Source of the DNA: JBAOHV01 sp963714875
Lineage (GTDB): Bacteria > Actinomycetota > Acidimicrobiia > Acidimicrobiales > Microtrichaceae
Length of the DNA: 64,000 nt
Assembly: GCA_963714875.1 (NCBI GenBank)
Contig: CAVQQI010000002.1
Span: forward strand, 287,167 to 351,166
Reading direction: 5' to 3'
Numbering within the stretch: position 1 is the stretch's first letter; each line of letters starts with the position of its first letter. A program made the position numbers and the translations under genes. The notes below the pieces were generated by a model that was given only the letters and a program-made list of their open reading frames with translations, made no database searches and was not told where the DNA came from. This document shows, in pieces, positions 35,619 to 46,118 of this stretch.

Positions 35619-37010
35619 TCAGCCCCGGTCGGGCAGGTCGTACTCGGCCGCGTAGTACGCGTGGCTGGGGTCGTAGGTGGTGAGCGTGCGGCCGACGGGC
35701 ACACGTCCGATCGGTCGTACCTCGTCGCCGTCCACCCCCAGGCGGGCATCGCCCAGCCGCTGCCGGTACCCCTCGGCGAGTGCCGACAACCGCTGCACCA
35801 CCTCGGGGCGTCCGGCCGCCACGTCGGTGGTCTCCCCCGCGTCGTCGACCAGGTCGTAGAGCTCCATGCACGCGACGCCGTCGCGAGCGACGTGCAGCTT
35901 CCAGCGCCCGGAGCGCACGGCGCACAGGTCGTTCATCGCGTAGTAGGCGAAGGACTCGTGCGGCGACGCGTCGCGGTCGAACAGCACCGGCGCCAGGTCG
36001 CGGCCATCGATCACCCGGTCCGAGGGCGGTCTCGTGCCGGCGAGCGCGGCGAAGGTCGGGTACAGGTCCATCGCGGTCGACAGCTCCGCACACACCCGGC
36101 CGGGTTGCAGGCGGCCGGGCCACCGGGCGATGCCCGGCACCCGCATGCCGCCCTCCCACGTGGTGCCCTTGTGGCCGCGCAGCGGCCGGTTCGAGCCACC
36201 GTCGGCACGGTCGAGCGCGCCGTTGTCGCTGGTGAACACCACCAGCGTGTCCTCGTCCAGACCCAGCTCGCCGAGCGTTCGGAGGATGACCTCGGTCGCC
36301 CAGTCGATCGAGGCGACCGCCGCGCCGTAGCGACCGTTGCGCGACGCCGTGGCGAAGCGGTCCTGGACGTAGATCGGCAGGTGGACGTACAGGTGCGCCA
36401 GGTACACGAAGAACTCGCGGTCCCGGTTCGTGCGGATGAAGTCCACGACCTCGGCCACGTACCGGCCGGTCAGCGACGACTGGTCGGGCTGCTGGTCGAT
36501 CACACGATCGTCCTCGAGCAGCGGCAGCGGCGGGTAGCCCGGCTGCTCGCCGTTCGGGGCCTGTGGTGTGCCGACCTGACGTCCCATGTCGTTGCTGTAG
36601 GGCAACCCCAGGTAGCGGTCGAACCCGTGGTTGGTCGGCAGGAACTCGGGCTGGTCACCGCAGTGCCACTTGCCGACCATGAGCGTCGCGTAGCCGGCGT
36701 CCGACAACAGTCGCCCCAGGCTGACCTCGGTGTCGGGCAACCCGACGGGCTGTCCGGGGAAGAGCACGGGCAGGCCCTCGAACGAGCCGAAGCCGATGCG
36801 TGGCGGGTAGCAGCCGGTCAACAGCGCCCCGCGTGAGGCCGAGCACACCGGTGAGGCCATGTAGAAGTCGGTGAAGCGGACGCCCTCGGCCGCCATGCGA
36901 TCGAGCGCCGGGGTGTCGTGCAGCTGCGAGCCGTAGCAGCCCAGGTCGCCGTAGCCCAGGTCGTCGCAGTTGATCAGGACGATGTTCGGACGCTCGCGTC
37001 GTGCCGGCAT
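35619..37010 (-). CDS. Type I sulfatase (formylglycine-dependent)
   Basis: A 463-aa arylsulfatase-family enzyme that hydrolyses sulfate esters. The N-terminal metal site NIVLINCDDLGYGDLGCYG is followed by the modification motif C56-S-A-S-R60 (usually CxPSR), where Cys56 becomes formylglycine. Other family blocks are MVGKWHCGDQPEFLPTNHGF and VVFTSDNGALDRADGGSNRP. No signal peptide is obvious at the chosen start, so the substrate may be cytoplasmic. A formylglycine-generating enzyme is not in the window. Confidence 0.92.
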   Translation of the reverse strand: MPARRERPNIVLINCDDLGYGDLGCYGSQLHDTPALDRMAAEGVRFTDFYMASPVCSASRGALLTGCYPPRIGFGSFEGLPVLFPGQPVGLPDTEVSLGRLLSDAGYATLMVGKWHCGDQPEFLPTNHGFDRYLGLPYSNDMGRQVGTPQAPNGEQPGYPPLPLLEDDRVIDQQPDQSSLTGRYVAEVVDFIRTNRDREFFVYLAHLYVHLPIYVQDRFATASRNGRYGAAVASIDWATEVILRTLGELGLDEDTLVVFTSDNGALDRADGGSNRPLRGHKGTTWEGGMRVPGIARWPGRLQPGRVCAELSTAMDLYPTFAALAGTRPPSDRVIDGRDLAPVLFDRDASPHESFAYYAMNDLCAVRSGRWKLHVARDGVACMELYDLVDDAGETTDVAAGRPEVVQRLSALAEGYRQRLGDARLGVDGDEVRPIGRVPVGRTLTTYDPSHAYYAAEYDLPDRG

Positions 37011-37052
37011 CGCAGCGACGCTACGGGATGGCTGCTCCCCGCCGGCGGTGGG

Positions 37053-38007
37053 TCACACCGCGTTCCACGGGAACAGGGTCTGGCTCTGGTCGACGACCTG
37101 CGGCACCGAATCGGCAACGGACAGCTCCACCTCGACGCCGGGATCCGAGTTGGAACGCACATAGAACGTGTCGATGCCCGGCTGACCGACCAGGAAGAGC
37201 CGCACGCTGAAGCTCAGGGTCCCGCTCTCCGACGCTGACGACGTGGTGAATCGGATCTGCGAGGGGTTCACCTCCATCTGCATCAGCGGGAGGACGTCGC
37301 CCTGCGAGCTGACGGCCAACCCGCTGCTGTTCTGGAAGTCAGGTCCGGTCGACCATCCGACCTCGGTGCCGTTGGAGGTCAGCGACAGCGCCAACTGCTG
37401 CCCCGGCTGCACGTTGCTGAACTGCACGGTGACGGGCTGGAAGCTCTGGCCCGACGCGTCATCGATGAACAGCGACGCCGCATCGAACGTCGCCGGCAAC
37501 GGGTCGCCACCGCCGGCGTCGTCACGGACCGTGTACTCCAGGGTGGAGCTCGCAGCGTCCCATCGCGGGTCGGACAGCACGACGACGTGGTCCGACGTCG
37601 CGCCGCCGGCGACGATCTCCACCGTGGCGTTCGGGGGATCCTCGGCGAAGCCGGCCGCCGCCCACCCGTCGACGAAGTCCCCGGTGGTCATGCGGCCCGC
37701 GTTGCGTCCCGGCCGGTCCTGGAACCACACGGTGTCGGCCTCGACGCCGCTCAGCCGAAGGGTTCCTGCCTCCGCTGCGCCACCTGTGGCGCGCTGCACG
37801 TACAGCAGACCGGGGGCGCCGCCTGCTGCGTCCGCGTCCTGTGTCGTCTGCTGTCGACGACTCCGCGGCTGCGGCCGACGTGGTGGTCGAGCCGTCCGCA
37901 GGGGACGACGCCGCCCAGTCGCTGTCGTCGGTGCAGGCGACCAACGTCGACGCGGCCACCGCTGCGAGCAGCGCGAGTCGGACGGGGGTCAGCTGTCGAG
38001 CGTGCAT
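37053..38007 (-). pseudogene. Lipoprotein with DRP/DPPNA domain, copy A (frameshift)
   Basis: The start ATG 38007 opens a lipoprotein signal peptide (RLALLAAVAASTLVACTDDS, lipobox LVAC) and a Ser/Thr-rich spacer. The frame then shifts near 37845, and the remaining 248 residues lie in another frame. They contain VWFQDRPGRNAG, AAGFAEDPPNATVEI and SLFIDDASGQSFQPVTVQF, so the protein is intact apart from one indel. The same pattern recurs in the lipoprotein at 47259-48107, hence a family. It would sit on the outer face of the cytoplasmic membrane; its function is unknown. Confidence 0.75.
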
Positions 38008-38111
38008 CGGGCCTCCGGGGTCGACGTCCACGCTATGGGCGGATGCCGTCGGATCCTCCGTGGGCGACCGGTTCGGGGCGGACTGTCACCGCCGGACGCG
38101 ATGCTGTGGAC

Positions 38112-39992
38112 ATGCAGCGGTCACAGTTCGACCTCGCTGAGGAGGCGCCCCGGGGCGGGTACGTCGCCCGGCGGTGCCCGGTTCGGGCGCAGTGCGACGA
38201 GCTCCGCCCGGCCGAGCCGCGGCCGCCCTCGCCGGCTGCGCTGCGACGCATGGCCGACAGGGACGCGTTCGAAGCCCATGTGGTCGCGCAACTCGCCGCC
38301 CTGGTGCCGGGTACCACGGTGATCGAGCCGGCCCGGCCGGAGAACCGAGCCGACCGCGAGCGCGCCACCCTCGCCGCGATGTCCCGTGGGGCGCCCGTCA
38401 TCCTGGGAGGTCGACTCCCGGCGGAGGACCCGGCGCGTCGGGTCGGCGCCCCGGATGTGCTGATCGCCGCGGACGGCGGCGGCTACCACCCTGCCGAGGT
38501 CACGCGCCGCCGCACCCTGACCCATCGACCGGCGCTGTCCGCGGTCGTCGCCGAGCTCGGCGCACCCTCGTACCGCTCGGCGGTCACCGAGGATGCCGTC
38601 TGGGCCCGCAGGTCCAGGGGCGACCTGCTGCAGCTGGCGCACTACCGGCGCATGCTGCAGGCCTGCGGCCACGCGGCCGCCGACGGGGCTGCAGCGGTCA
38701 TCGGCTCGGAGCTACGGGTCACCTGGTACGACCTGGACGCCGCCATCTGGCGCGGTCCGCCGAGCAGCGCGGGCTCGGCCCGTCGGTCCACCATGGAGCT
38801 CTACGACGCCGAGTTCGCGTTCCGGCTGGACGTCATCGACGTCGCTCGACGTCACCGGGAGGACCCATCGGTGCAGCTGCTGGCCGTGCCGGTCCGCACC
38901 GGCGAGTGCGCCTCGTGCCCGTGGTGGGACCATTGCGAACCGTCGTTGGTGGCTACCGACGACGTCAGCCTGCTGCCCGGGTCGTCCTGGCGGACGTGGG
39001 TGACCCACCGCGATCGTGGCATCGCCACGGTCCGCGACCTGGCCTCGCTGGACCACCGCACCGCGCGACTGGTCGACCAGCGGGTCGACCTGACCGACCT
39101 GGCCGAGCGGATCATCGACGTCCCCGATGACACGCCGATCACCGACGTCCTCGACGCGCAGCGTGACGCGCCGATCGACCGCTTGGCCGCCGCCGGGATC
39201 CACACCGTCGGCGACGCTCGACGACTCGACCCGCGGGTCGCTGCGTACTGCGGTTCCGGGCTGAGGGGGCTGGCGGACTGGATCGACCTGGCCCGGGCAC
39301 GGGCTGGCGACCCTCCGGTCCATCTACGTCGCGGCGTCGATCGGCTGACGGTGCACCGGTCCGACGTGGAGATCGACCTGGACCTGGAGAACAGCGCGGA
39401 CGGCGTGTACCTGTGGGGCGCACTCGTCACCGACCGCTCCGACACCGGCCTGGTCGAACAGGGGTACCGGGCGTTCGTCTCGTGGGAGCCCGATCCGTCG
39501 GCCACCGAGGTGCAGCTGTTCGAGCAGCTGTGTCGGTGGCTCGACCAGCTCCGATCGTCGGTCACTGCCGCCGGCCGTTCGGTCGCCGTCTACTGCTTCC
39601 ACGAGCGGACCGAGGCCGGGGCCATGCGACGCCTGGCCGCGTCCCCGGACGCTGCGTCGGACTGGACCGGGTGGGTCGAGGAGCTGGTGACGTCGCCGGA
39701 CTGGGTCGACCTGTTGCAGGTGGCCCGCAGGCAGCTCATCACCGGGGCCAGCATGGGACTGAAGGCGTTGGCGCCGTTGGCCGGCTTCGGGTGGGAGGAC
39801 GACGATCCCGGCGGGGAGCAGTCGATGCAGTGGCACCAGCTGGCCGTCGCACATCCCGACCCCGCGGTGCGCGACGCGCAGCGGGCGCGCCTGCTGACCT
39901 ACAACCGCAACGACACCGAAGCGACCCTGGCGCTACGCGAGTGGATGGACGCCGCGTCGACCGAGGTACCCCACATCGAGGACGCGAACTGA
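38112..39992 (+). CDS. TM0106-type RecB-like nuclease
   Basis: A 626-aa protein of the TM0106 RecB-like putative nuclease family. The first half is a Cas4/RecB-like PD-(D/E)XK domain, with DVLIAADGGGYHPAEVT in the active-site region and cysteines (RRCPVRAQC and GECASCPWWDHC) able to hold an Fe-S cluster. A middle helix-hairpin-helix-like part follows. The C-terminal RNase H-like part contains VEIDLDLENS and ends with TYNRNDTEATLALREWM. The family is linked by inference to DNA repair. It is divergent from lipoprotein A and stands alone. Confidence 0.85.
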   Translation: MQRSQFDLAEEAPRGGYVARRCPVRAQCDELRPAEPRPPSPAALRRMADRDAFEAHVVAQLAALVPGTTVIEPARPENRADRERATLAAMSRGAPVILGGRLPAEDPARRVGAPDVLIAADGGGYHPAEVTRRRTLTHRPALSAVVAELGAPSYRSAVTEDAVWARRSRGDLLQLAHYRRMLQACGHAAADGAAAVIGSELRVTWYDLDAAIWRGPPSSAGSARRSTMELYDAEFAFRLDVIDVARRHREDPSVQLLAVPVRTGECASCPWWDHCEPSLVATDDVSLLPGSSWRTWVTHRDRGIATVRDLASLDHRTARLVDQRVDLTDLAERIIDVPDDTPITDVLDAQRDAPIDRLAAAGIHTVGDARRLDPRVAAYCGSGLRGLADWIDLARARAGDPPVHLRRGVDRLTVHRSDVEIDLDLENSADGVYLWGALVTDRSDTGLVEQGYRAFVSWEPDPSATEVQLFEQLCRWLDQLRSSVTAAGRSVAVYCFHERTEAGAMRRLAASPDAASDWTGWVEELVTSPDWVDLLQVARRQLITGASMGLKALAPLAGFGWEDDDPGGEQSMQWHQLAVAHPDPAVRDAQRARLLTYNRNDTEATLALREWMDAASTEVPHIEDAN

Positions 39993-40083
39993 CGTCCGGA
40001 TCGGTCCCCTCCGAGGAGGCTGCACGACCACGAGCCCAGCCGGAGCGCGGCTACGGTCCTTCAACGATCCGGGGGGATGCCGA

Positions 40084-41739
40084 ATGCGACAGCTGCGTGG
40101 AGGCCGAACAGCAGCAGTGAAGGGATGTGCGGCGCTGACCGCGCTCGTCGTGTTGGCCGGGTGCGGGGGCGGCGACGGGGACGCCGGCAGCACCGCCGAA
40201 GGTGGCGACGCCGGCGAGCCGGTACGTGGCGGCGAGGTCGTCTACGGGCTCGAGGCCGAGACGGGCGGCGGCTGGTGCCTGACCGACTCGACGCTGGCGA
40301 TCTCGGGGATCATGGTCACCCGGGCCATCTACGACACGCTCACCACCGCCACGGCCGATGGCGTGTTCGTGCCGTACCTGGCCGAGTCGGTCGAGCCCAA
40401 CGACGACTTCACGCAGTGGACCATCACCCTGCGCGACGGCGTGACGTTCCACGACGGCTCGGCGCTCGACGCCACGGTCGTCAAGAACAACCTGGATGCC
40501 TATCTGGGTCGGAACGAGAACCGCCCCTCGCTGTTCTTCAGCTTCGTGCTGCAGAACGTCGACACCGTCGACGTGGTCGACCCGTTGACGGTGTCGGTCA
40601 CCACGAAGGTGCCGTGGCCCGCGTTCCCGGCCTACCTCTCGGGCGGCGGCCGACTGGGGATCATGGCCCAGGCACAGCTCGACGACGCCGAGACCTGCGA
40701 CACGAAGCTGATCGGCACCGGGCCGTTCGTGCTCGAGGAATGGTCGGTCAACGACCGGCTGAGCACGACCCGCAACCCCGACTACTGGGCGACCGACGCG
40801 GACGGCGAGCAGTTGCCGTACCTGGATCGGCTCGTGTTCCGGCCGATGCCGGATTCGCAGACACGGGTGAACGCGCTGTTGAGCGGTGAGCTCGACATGC
40901 TGCACGCCGCCAACGCCGAGGCGGTGGCGACGCTCGAGGCCGAGGCCGAGTCGGGCAACGTCGACCTGGTCCAGAGCCTGGCGAACGCCGAGGTCGGCTA
41001 CCTGATGTTCAACAGCGCCCGACCCCCGTTCGACTCGCCCATCGCCCGACGCGCCGTCACCCTGGCGATCGACCGCGAGGCGTACCAGCAGGTACGCCTG
41101 CAGGGCCTGTTCCCCCTGGCATCGGGCCCCTACGCCCCCGACACCACCGGGTATCTCGAGGACGCAGGGTTCCCGGACCACGACCTCGATGAGGCCCGCC
41201 GGCTCGCCGAGCAGTACCAGGACGAGACCGGCGAACCGATCGAGTTCAGCTACGTCTACTCCGGGGACAACGGCGGCACGCAGACTGCGCAGTTCTTCCA
41301 GGAACAGCTCGCCCAGGCCGGCATCACCGCCAACCTGCGAGCCGTGGAGCAGGCCACCCTCATCAGCACGTCGCTCGGCAACGACTGGAACATGATCCCC
41401 ACGCGCAACTATCCCAGCGGGGTGCCCGATGCGAACTACGTCTGGTGGTACGGCGGTTCGCCGATCAACTTCGGCAAGTTCGACGACCCCGAGATCAACT
41501 CGCTGATGGACGCCGGACGCGTCGAGACCGACCCCGACGCCGCTGCGGAGATCTACCAGGACGTCAACCGCCGGTTCAGCGAGGAGCTCCACAACATCTG
41601 GCTGGAGTGGACCGAGTGGACCCTCGCCAGCCGACCCGAGGTCGGCGGAGTGATGGGGCCGATCCTGCCCGACGGTTCCGAGCCGTCGCCGGCGTTGGCA
41701 CTCGGGTCCTCGGTCGCCGGACTGTGGATCAGCCCGTGA
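40084..41739 (+). CDS. ABC transporter substrate-binding lipoprotein, family 5 (DppA/OppA type)
   Basis: A 551-aa extracytoplasmic solute-binding lipoprotein for peptides, nickel or similar ligands. Its signal peptide ends with the lipobox LAGCGGG. Family-5 features include RAIYDTLTTATADG, DFTQWTITLRDGVTFHDGSA, and LIGTGPFVLEEWSVNDRLST. No permease or ATPase genes follow, so it is an orphan binding protein. It lies 91 bp after the nuclease gene and 76 bp before the YbdK-like gene, all in the same direction. Confidence 0.9.
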   Translation: MRQLRGGRTAAVKGCAALTALVVLAGCGGGDGDAGSTAEGGDAGEPVRGGEVVYGLEAETGGGWCLTDSTLAISGIMVTRAIYDTLTTATADGVFVPYLAESVEPNDDFTQWTITLRDGVTFHDGSALDATVVKNNLDAYLGRNENRPSLFFSFVLQNVDTVDVVDPLTVSVTTKVPWPAFPAYLSGGGRLGIMAQAQLDDAETCDTKLIGTGPFVLEEWSVNDRLSTTRNPDYWATDADGEQLPYLDRLVFRPMPDSQTRVNALLSGELDMLHAANAEAVATLEAEAESGNVDLVQSLANAEVGYLMFNSARPPFDSPIARRAVTLAIDREAYQQVRLQGLFPLASGPYAPDTTGYLEDAGFPDHDLDEARRLAEQYQDETGEPIEFSYVYSGDNGGTQTAQFFQEQLAQAGITANLRAVEQATLISTSLGNDWNMIPTRNYPSGVPDANYVWWYGGSPINFGKFDDPEINSLMDAGRVETDPDAAAEIYQDVNRRFSEELHNIWLEWTEWTLASRPEVGGVMGPILPDGSEPSPALALGSSVAGLWISP

Positions 41740-41815
41740 GTCGCGCCGTCATCTGCACGATCGCTGCCGCGGCGCACACGAGCGCCGTCGCAGCACGGAC
41801 GAGGCGGCGGGTGGG

Positions 41816-42961
41816 GTGACGATCCAGTTCCACGGGTCGGCCGCGCCGACACTGGGTGTCGAGCTCGAGCTGGGCCTGGTCGACGTCGCCACCGGCGAGC
41901 TCGCCGGTGCCGCTGACGCGCTCCTCGGGCGGCTCACCGCCGTGAGCGGCGACACCCGGGAGCCGGACCTGTCGCAGCGGCTGAAGCACGAGCTGTTCCA
42001 GTGCACCATCGAGGTCATCACCGGCGTGTGCGACACCGTCGGCGACGCGCGCGACGACCTGGAGGCGTCCCTGACCGCGGTGCGATCGGTGACCGACGAC
42101 CTCGGGCTCGGGTTGTTGGGCTCCGGCTCGCATCCGTTCGCCGACTGGCACACGCTCCAGGTCAGCCCCGACGAGCGCTACGCGACGCTGGTCGAGACGC
42201 TCCAGTGGCCGGCCCGGCGCCTGGCGATCCACGGTGTGCACTTCCACGTCGGGGTCCCGACCGGCGAGCACGCCGTCGCGGTGGTCGCGACGCTGGCGTA
42301 CCACCTGCCGCTGTTCCTGGCAGCATCGGCGTCCAGCCCGTTCTGGATGGGCGACGACACCGGCATGGCGTCGAGTCGCACCAAGGTCTTCGAGGGGCTC
42401 CCCACCGCCGGGCTGCCACCACGGCTGTTCGACTGGTCCGAGTTCGAGTCGCTCATGGAGGGGTTGCTCACCGCGCAGGTCATCTCCTCGATCCGTGAGA
42501 TCTGGTGGGACTGCCGCCCCCACCCCGACTTCGGCACGGTCGAGCTGCGGATGTGCGACGGGCTGACCAACATGGACGACGTCGCTGCGCTCGCAGCGCT
42601 GGCCCAGAGCCTGGTTGCGTGGTCGATCGACCAATTCGACGCCGGCAGGGAACTGCCCGGTGCACCGGAGTGGGTGGTTCGGGAGAACAAGTGGCTGGCG
42701 TCTCGCCACGGGTTGGACACCTCGTTCATCGTCGATCGCAGCGGTCGACGCACCGACGCGACCGAGCTGCTGCTGGCGCTCGTCGACCAACTCGGCCCGA
42801 CCGCCCGGCGACTGGGCTGCGGGGCCGAGCTGGAGCTCGTCCAGGACCTGGTGCAGCGGGGGCCGAGCTACCGACGCCAGCGGCGCATCGTCGCCGACGG
42901 GGGCAGCCTCACCGACGTGGTGTCCGCCATGGTCGACGAGCACCGCAGCGGCGCCAGATGA
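41816..42961 (+). CDS. YbdK-type carboxylate-amine ligase
   Basis: A 381-aa enzyme of the glutamate-cysteine ligase 2 (YbdK/EgtA-like) family, which forms gamma-glutamyl or related amide bonds with ATP. Visible motifs: TLGVELELGLVDVATGELAG, IHGVHFHVGVP, IREIWWDCRPHPDFGTVELR and MCDGLTNMDD. The start is GTG 41816. It could make gamma-glutamylcysteine for ergothioneine or another product; partner egt genes are not seen. It precedes the M20 peptidase gene, separated only by a tandem repeat. Confidence 0.88.
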   Translation: MTIQFHGSAAPTLGVELELGLVDVATGELAGAADALLGRLTAVSGDTREPDLSQRLKHELFQCTIEVITGVCDTVGDARDDLEASLTAVRSVTDDLGLGLLGSGSHPFADWHTLQVSPDERYATLVETLQWPARRLAIHGVHFHVGVPTGEHAVAVVATLAYHLPLFLAASASSPFWMGDDTGMASSRTKVFEGLPTAGLPPRLFDWSEFESLMEGLLTAQVISSIREIWWDCRPHPDFGTVELRMCDGLTNMDDVAALAALAQSLVAWSIDQFDAGRELPGAPEWVVRENKWLASRHGLDTSFIVDRSGRRTDATELLLALVDQLGPTARRLGCGAELELVQDLVQRGPSYRRQRRIVADGGSLTDVVSAMVDEHRSGAR

Positions 42962-42971
42962 ACGCTGAGCG

Positions 42972-43020
42972 CGACGAACGCGGTGCCCGACGAACGCGGT
43001 GCCCGATGAACGGAGCCCGA
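42972..43020. repeat. Degenerate 16-bp tandem repeat before the M20 gene
   Basis: Two identical units CGACGAACGCGGTGCC (42972-42987 and 42988-43003) are followed by shortened units with CGATGAAC, which create successive in-frame and out-of-frame ATG codons. The last ATG is the likely M20 start. Confidence 0.85.
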
Positions 43021-44198
43021 TGAACCGATCCTGGCTGGACGACTTCCTGTCCTCGCACCACGACGAACTGGTGGCGCTGCGACACCACCTGCACGCACAC
43101 CCCGAGCTGAGCCATGCGGAGCACGCCACCACCGAGCTGATCGCCGAACGGCTCCGCGTCGCAGGACTGGACCCCGTGCTGCTGTCGAGCGGCACGGGGC
43201 TGACGTGCGACATCGGTTCCGGCGACGGCCCGGTGGTGGCGCTGCGCGGCGACATCGACGCGCTGCGGATGGACGACACCAAGGACGTGGCCTACCGCTC
43301 GACGGTCGAGGGGGTGGCGCACGGCTGCGGGCACGACCTGCACACCACGATCGTGCTCGGGGCAGGTCTGGCCGTTGCGTCGCGCGGGATCGACGACCTC
43401 CGGGTGCGACTGATCTTCGAGCCGGCCGAGGAGTCGGTGCCCGGCGGTGCGGTGACCGTCATCGGCGACGGCGCCCTCGACGGGGTGACCGAGGTGTACG
43501 GCTTCCATGCCGACCCGAAGATCGACCTCGGTCAGGTCGGGGTGCGCACGGGCGCGTTGACCGCGGCCGCGGACATCGTCGAGATCGAGCTGCACGGGCC
43601 GGGCGGGCACACCGCTCGTCCGCACCAGACCGTCGACCTCGTCACCGTCGCGGCTCGGGTCGCGACCGAGTTGCCGCCGCTGGTCGAGAGTGGGTCGCAG
43701 CGAGGCGAGGCGTCGTTGTCGCTCGTGTTCGGTGCGCTGCGCACCGGGGACGCCGCCAACGTCATCCCGACCACCGCGCTGCTGCGCGGGAGCGTCCGCA
43801 CCACCGATCGCGAGGTGTGGGCACGCGGCGAGTCGGTGGTGCGCACTGCGTTGGACGGGCTGCTCGAGGGCACCGGCGCCAGGGTCGACTGCTCCTACCG
43901 CCGTGGGGTGCCCCCGGTGGTGAACGAACCCCTCGCCGCTGGTCGCGCCCGGGCCGCTGCGGCGTCGGTCGTCGGAGTCGACGGGGTGATCGAACCACCG
44001 CGCAGCCTGGGTGGCGACAGCTTCGCCTGGTACCAGGAGCAGGTGCCCGGCTGCTACATCCGCCTGGGGGTCCACGATCCGGATCGCAGCGGCGAGCGTC
44101 TGGACCTGCACTCCGGTGCGTTCGACGTGGACGACCGGGCCATCGAGATCGGCGTGCGGGTCATGGTCGAGCTGGCGATGGGCGACCGGGTCCGCTGA
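43020..44198 (+). CDS. M20 family metallopeptidase / amidohydrolase
   Basis: A 392-aa zinc hydrolase resembling N-acyl-amino-acid amidohydrolases. The zinc-binding core is present: VVALRGDIDALRM, HGCGHDLHTT, and IFEPAEESVPGGA with the catalytic glutamate. The dimerisation domain begins with IELHGPGGHTARP. The start ATG 43020 is the last of several ATGs created by a tandem repeat upstream. It follows the YbdK gene by 58 bp, and one could speculate about making and breaking of an amide-linked compound. Its 3' end overlaps the convergent MBL gene by 38 bp. Confidence 0.9.
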   Translation: MNRSWLDDFLSSHHDELVALRHHLHAHPELSHAEHATTELIAERLRVAGLDPVLLSSGTGLTCDIGSGDGPVVALRGDIDALRMDDTKDVAYRSTVEGVAHGCGHDLHTTIVLGAGLAVASRGIDDLRVRLIFEPAEESVPGGAVTVIGDGALDGVTEVYGFHADPKIDLGQVGVRTGALTAAADIVEIELHGPGGHTARPHQTVDLVTVAARVATELPPLVESGSQRGEASLSLVFGALRTGDAANVIPTTALLRGSVRTTDREVWARGESVVRTALDGLLEGTGARVDCSYRRGVPPVVNEPLAAGRARAAAASVVGVDGVIEPPRSLGGDSFAWYQEQVPGCYIRLGVHDPDRSGERLDLHSGAFDVDDRAIEIGVRVMVELAMGDRVR

Positions 44199-45114
44199 CC
44201 GATCCGAGTGGGGGGAGCACCCGCACCGGAAGTCCCGGCGCGACCCGGTCCATCTCCTCGGCGAAGCCGCCCAGGTTCACGTTCAACGAGAAGCCCATGT
44301 CGGCGTCGACCGCCCGGAAGAAGTCGTCGTGGTGGTGTGCCAGCACCAGCGCCGGGTCCACCGCAGCAACGATGCGGCGGGTGAAGTCCTTCGACCAGAG
44401 TCGCCCGGCGATGCCGCACAGCAGCACGTCGACACCTCGGGTCGTGATCTCGTCGTCCAGCAGATCGGCGGAGCCCTGGTGGTACAGCGTGGTGCCGGCG
44501 ACCTCGATGGTGATGCCCCACACCTGACCGCAACGGAACTGCCCGGCGCCCAGGTGGTCGAGCGAGTCACAGGTCAGCTCGCCGTCGCTGGGCACCTTGA
44601 GCCCCAGCAGCAGCTTCGAGTGCACGCTCGGGGTGAACGAGATGGTGAACGGCCCGACCTCGTAGCGGCGGCGGGGCTCCACGACGACCGCACGCCCGGC
44701 CAGCCCGTGCAGACCCAGCAGGTGGCGCACCGACGCCGACCCGTACACCTCACAGCCGTGGGTGCCCGCCAGGTGCGCGACGTCGACGGCATGGTCGAAG
44801 TGGCTGTGGCCGACCAGCACCGCGTCGGCACTGGTGATGATGCGGTCGACGACGGCCGGGTTGCTGTGCAACGGCCGGTTGCGGGCGATGTCGGTGATCG
44901 GCGCACGCGACAGGTACGGGTCGATCAGCAGCGTCGTGTCGTCGTAGGTGAGCCGGAACCCCGCGGTGCCGAGCCACTGCAGCTCCAGCCCCTCGGGCAG
45001 CTCGACGGGGTGCCGGCGCCAGTCCAGGTCGGCCTGCACGCTGGGGTCGTTGCGGTGTCGGACCGAGTCGATCGTCGCCCGCAGTTCGGCGGGCCGGATG
45101 CGGCGGAGATCCAT
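44161..45114 (-). CDS. MBL-fold metallohydrolase
   Basis: A 317-aa metallo-beta-lactamase-fold protein. The metal site AVLVGHSHFDHAVDVAHLAG carries HxHxxDH, preceded by LQWLGTAGFRLTYDDTTLLI and LIDPYLSR, typical of the UlaG/RomA-like subset. ATG 45114 is chosen over an upstream start because conserved sequence begins there. Substrates in this subset range from sugar lactones to phosphodiesters of lipids, so specificity is unknown. Its end overlaps the M20 gene tail to tail. Confidence 0.85.
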   Translation of the reverse strand: MDLRRIRPAELRATIDSVRHRNDPSVQADLDWRRHPVELPEGLELQWLGTAGFRLTYDDTTLLIDPYLSRAPITDIARNRPLHSNPAVVDRIITSADAVLVGHSHFDHAVDVAHLAGTHGCEVYGSASVRHLLGLHGLAGRAVVVEPRRRYEVGPFTISFTPSVHSKLLLGLKVPSDGELTCDSLDHLGAGQFRCGQVWGITIEVAGTTLYHQGSADLLDDEITTRGVDVLLCGIAGRLWSKDFTRRIVAAVDPALVLAHHHDDFFRAVDADMGFSLNVNLGGFAEEMDRVAPGLPVRVLPPLGSVSGPGRPSPARP

Positions 45115-45197
45115 GGGCGCAGTCTCCCGCACCGACGCGAGCCTCGCGCCGACGGCGGCCCACACCTGCCTGACCCGGTCCGGTCGAGCGTGACAGG

Positions 45198-46114
<917 letters not shown>

Positions 46115-46118
<4 letters not shown>

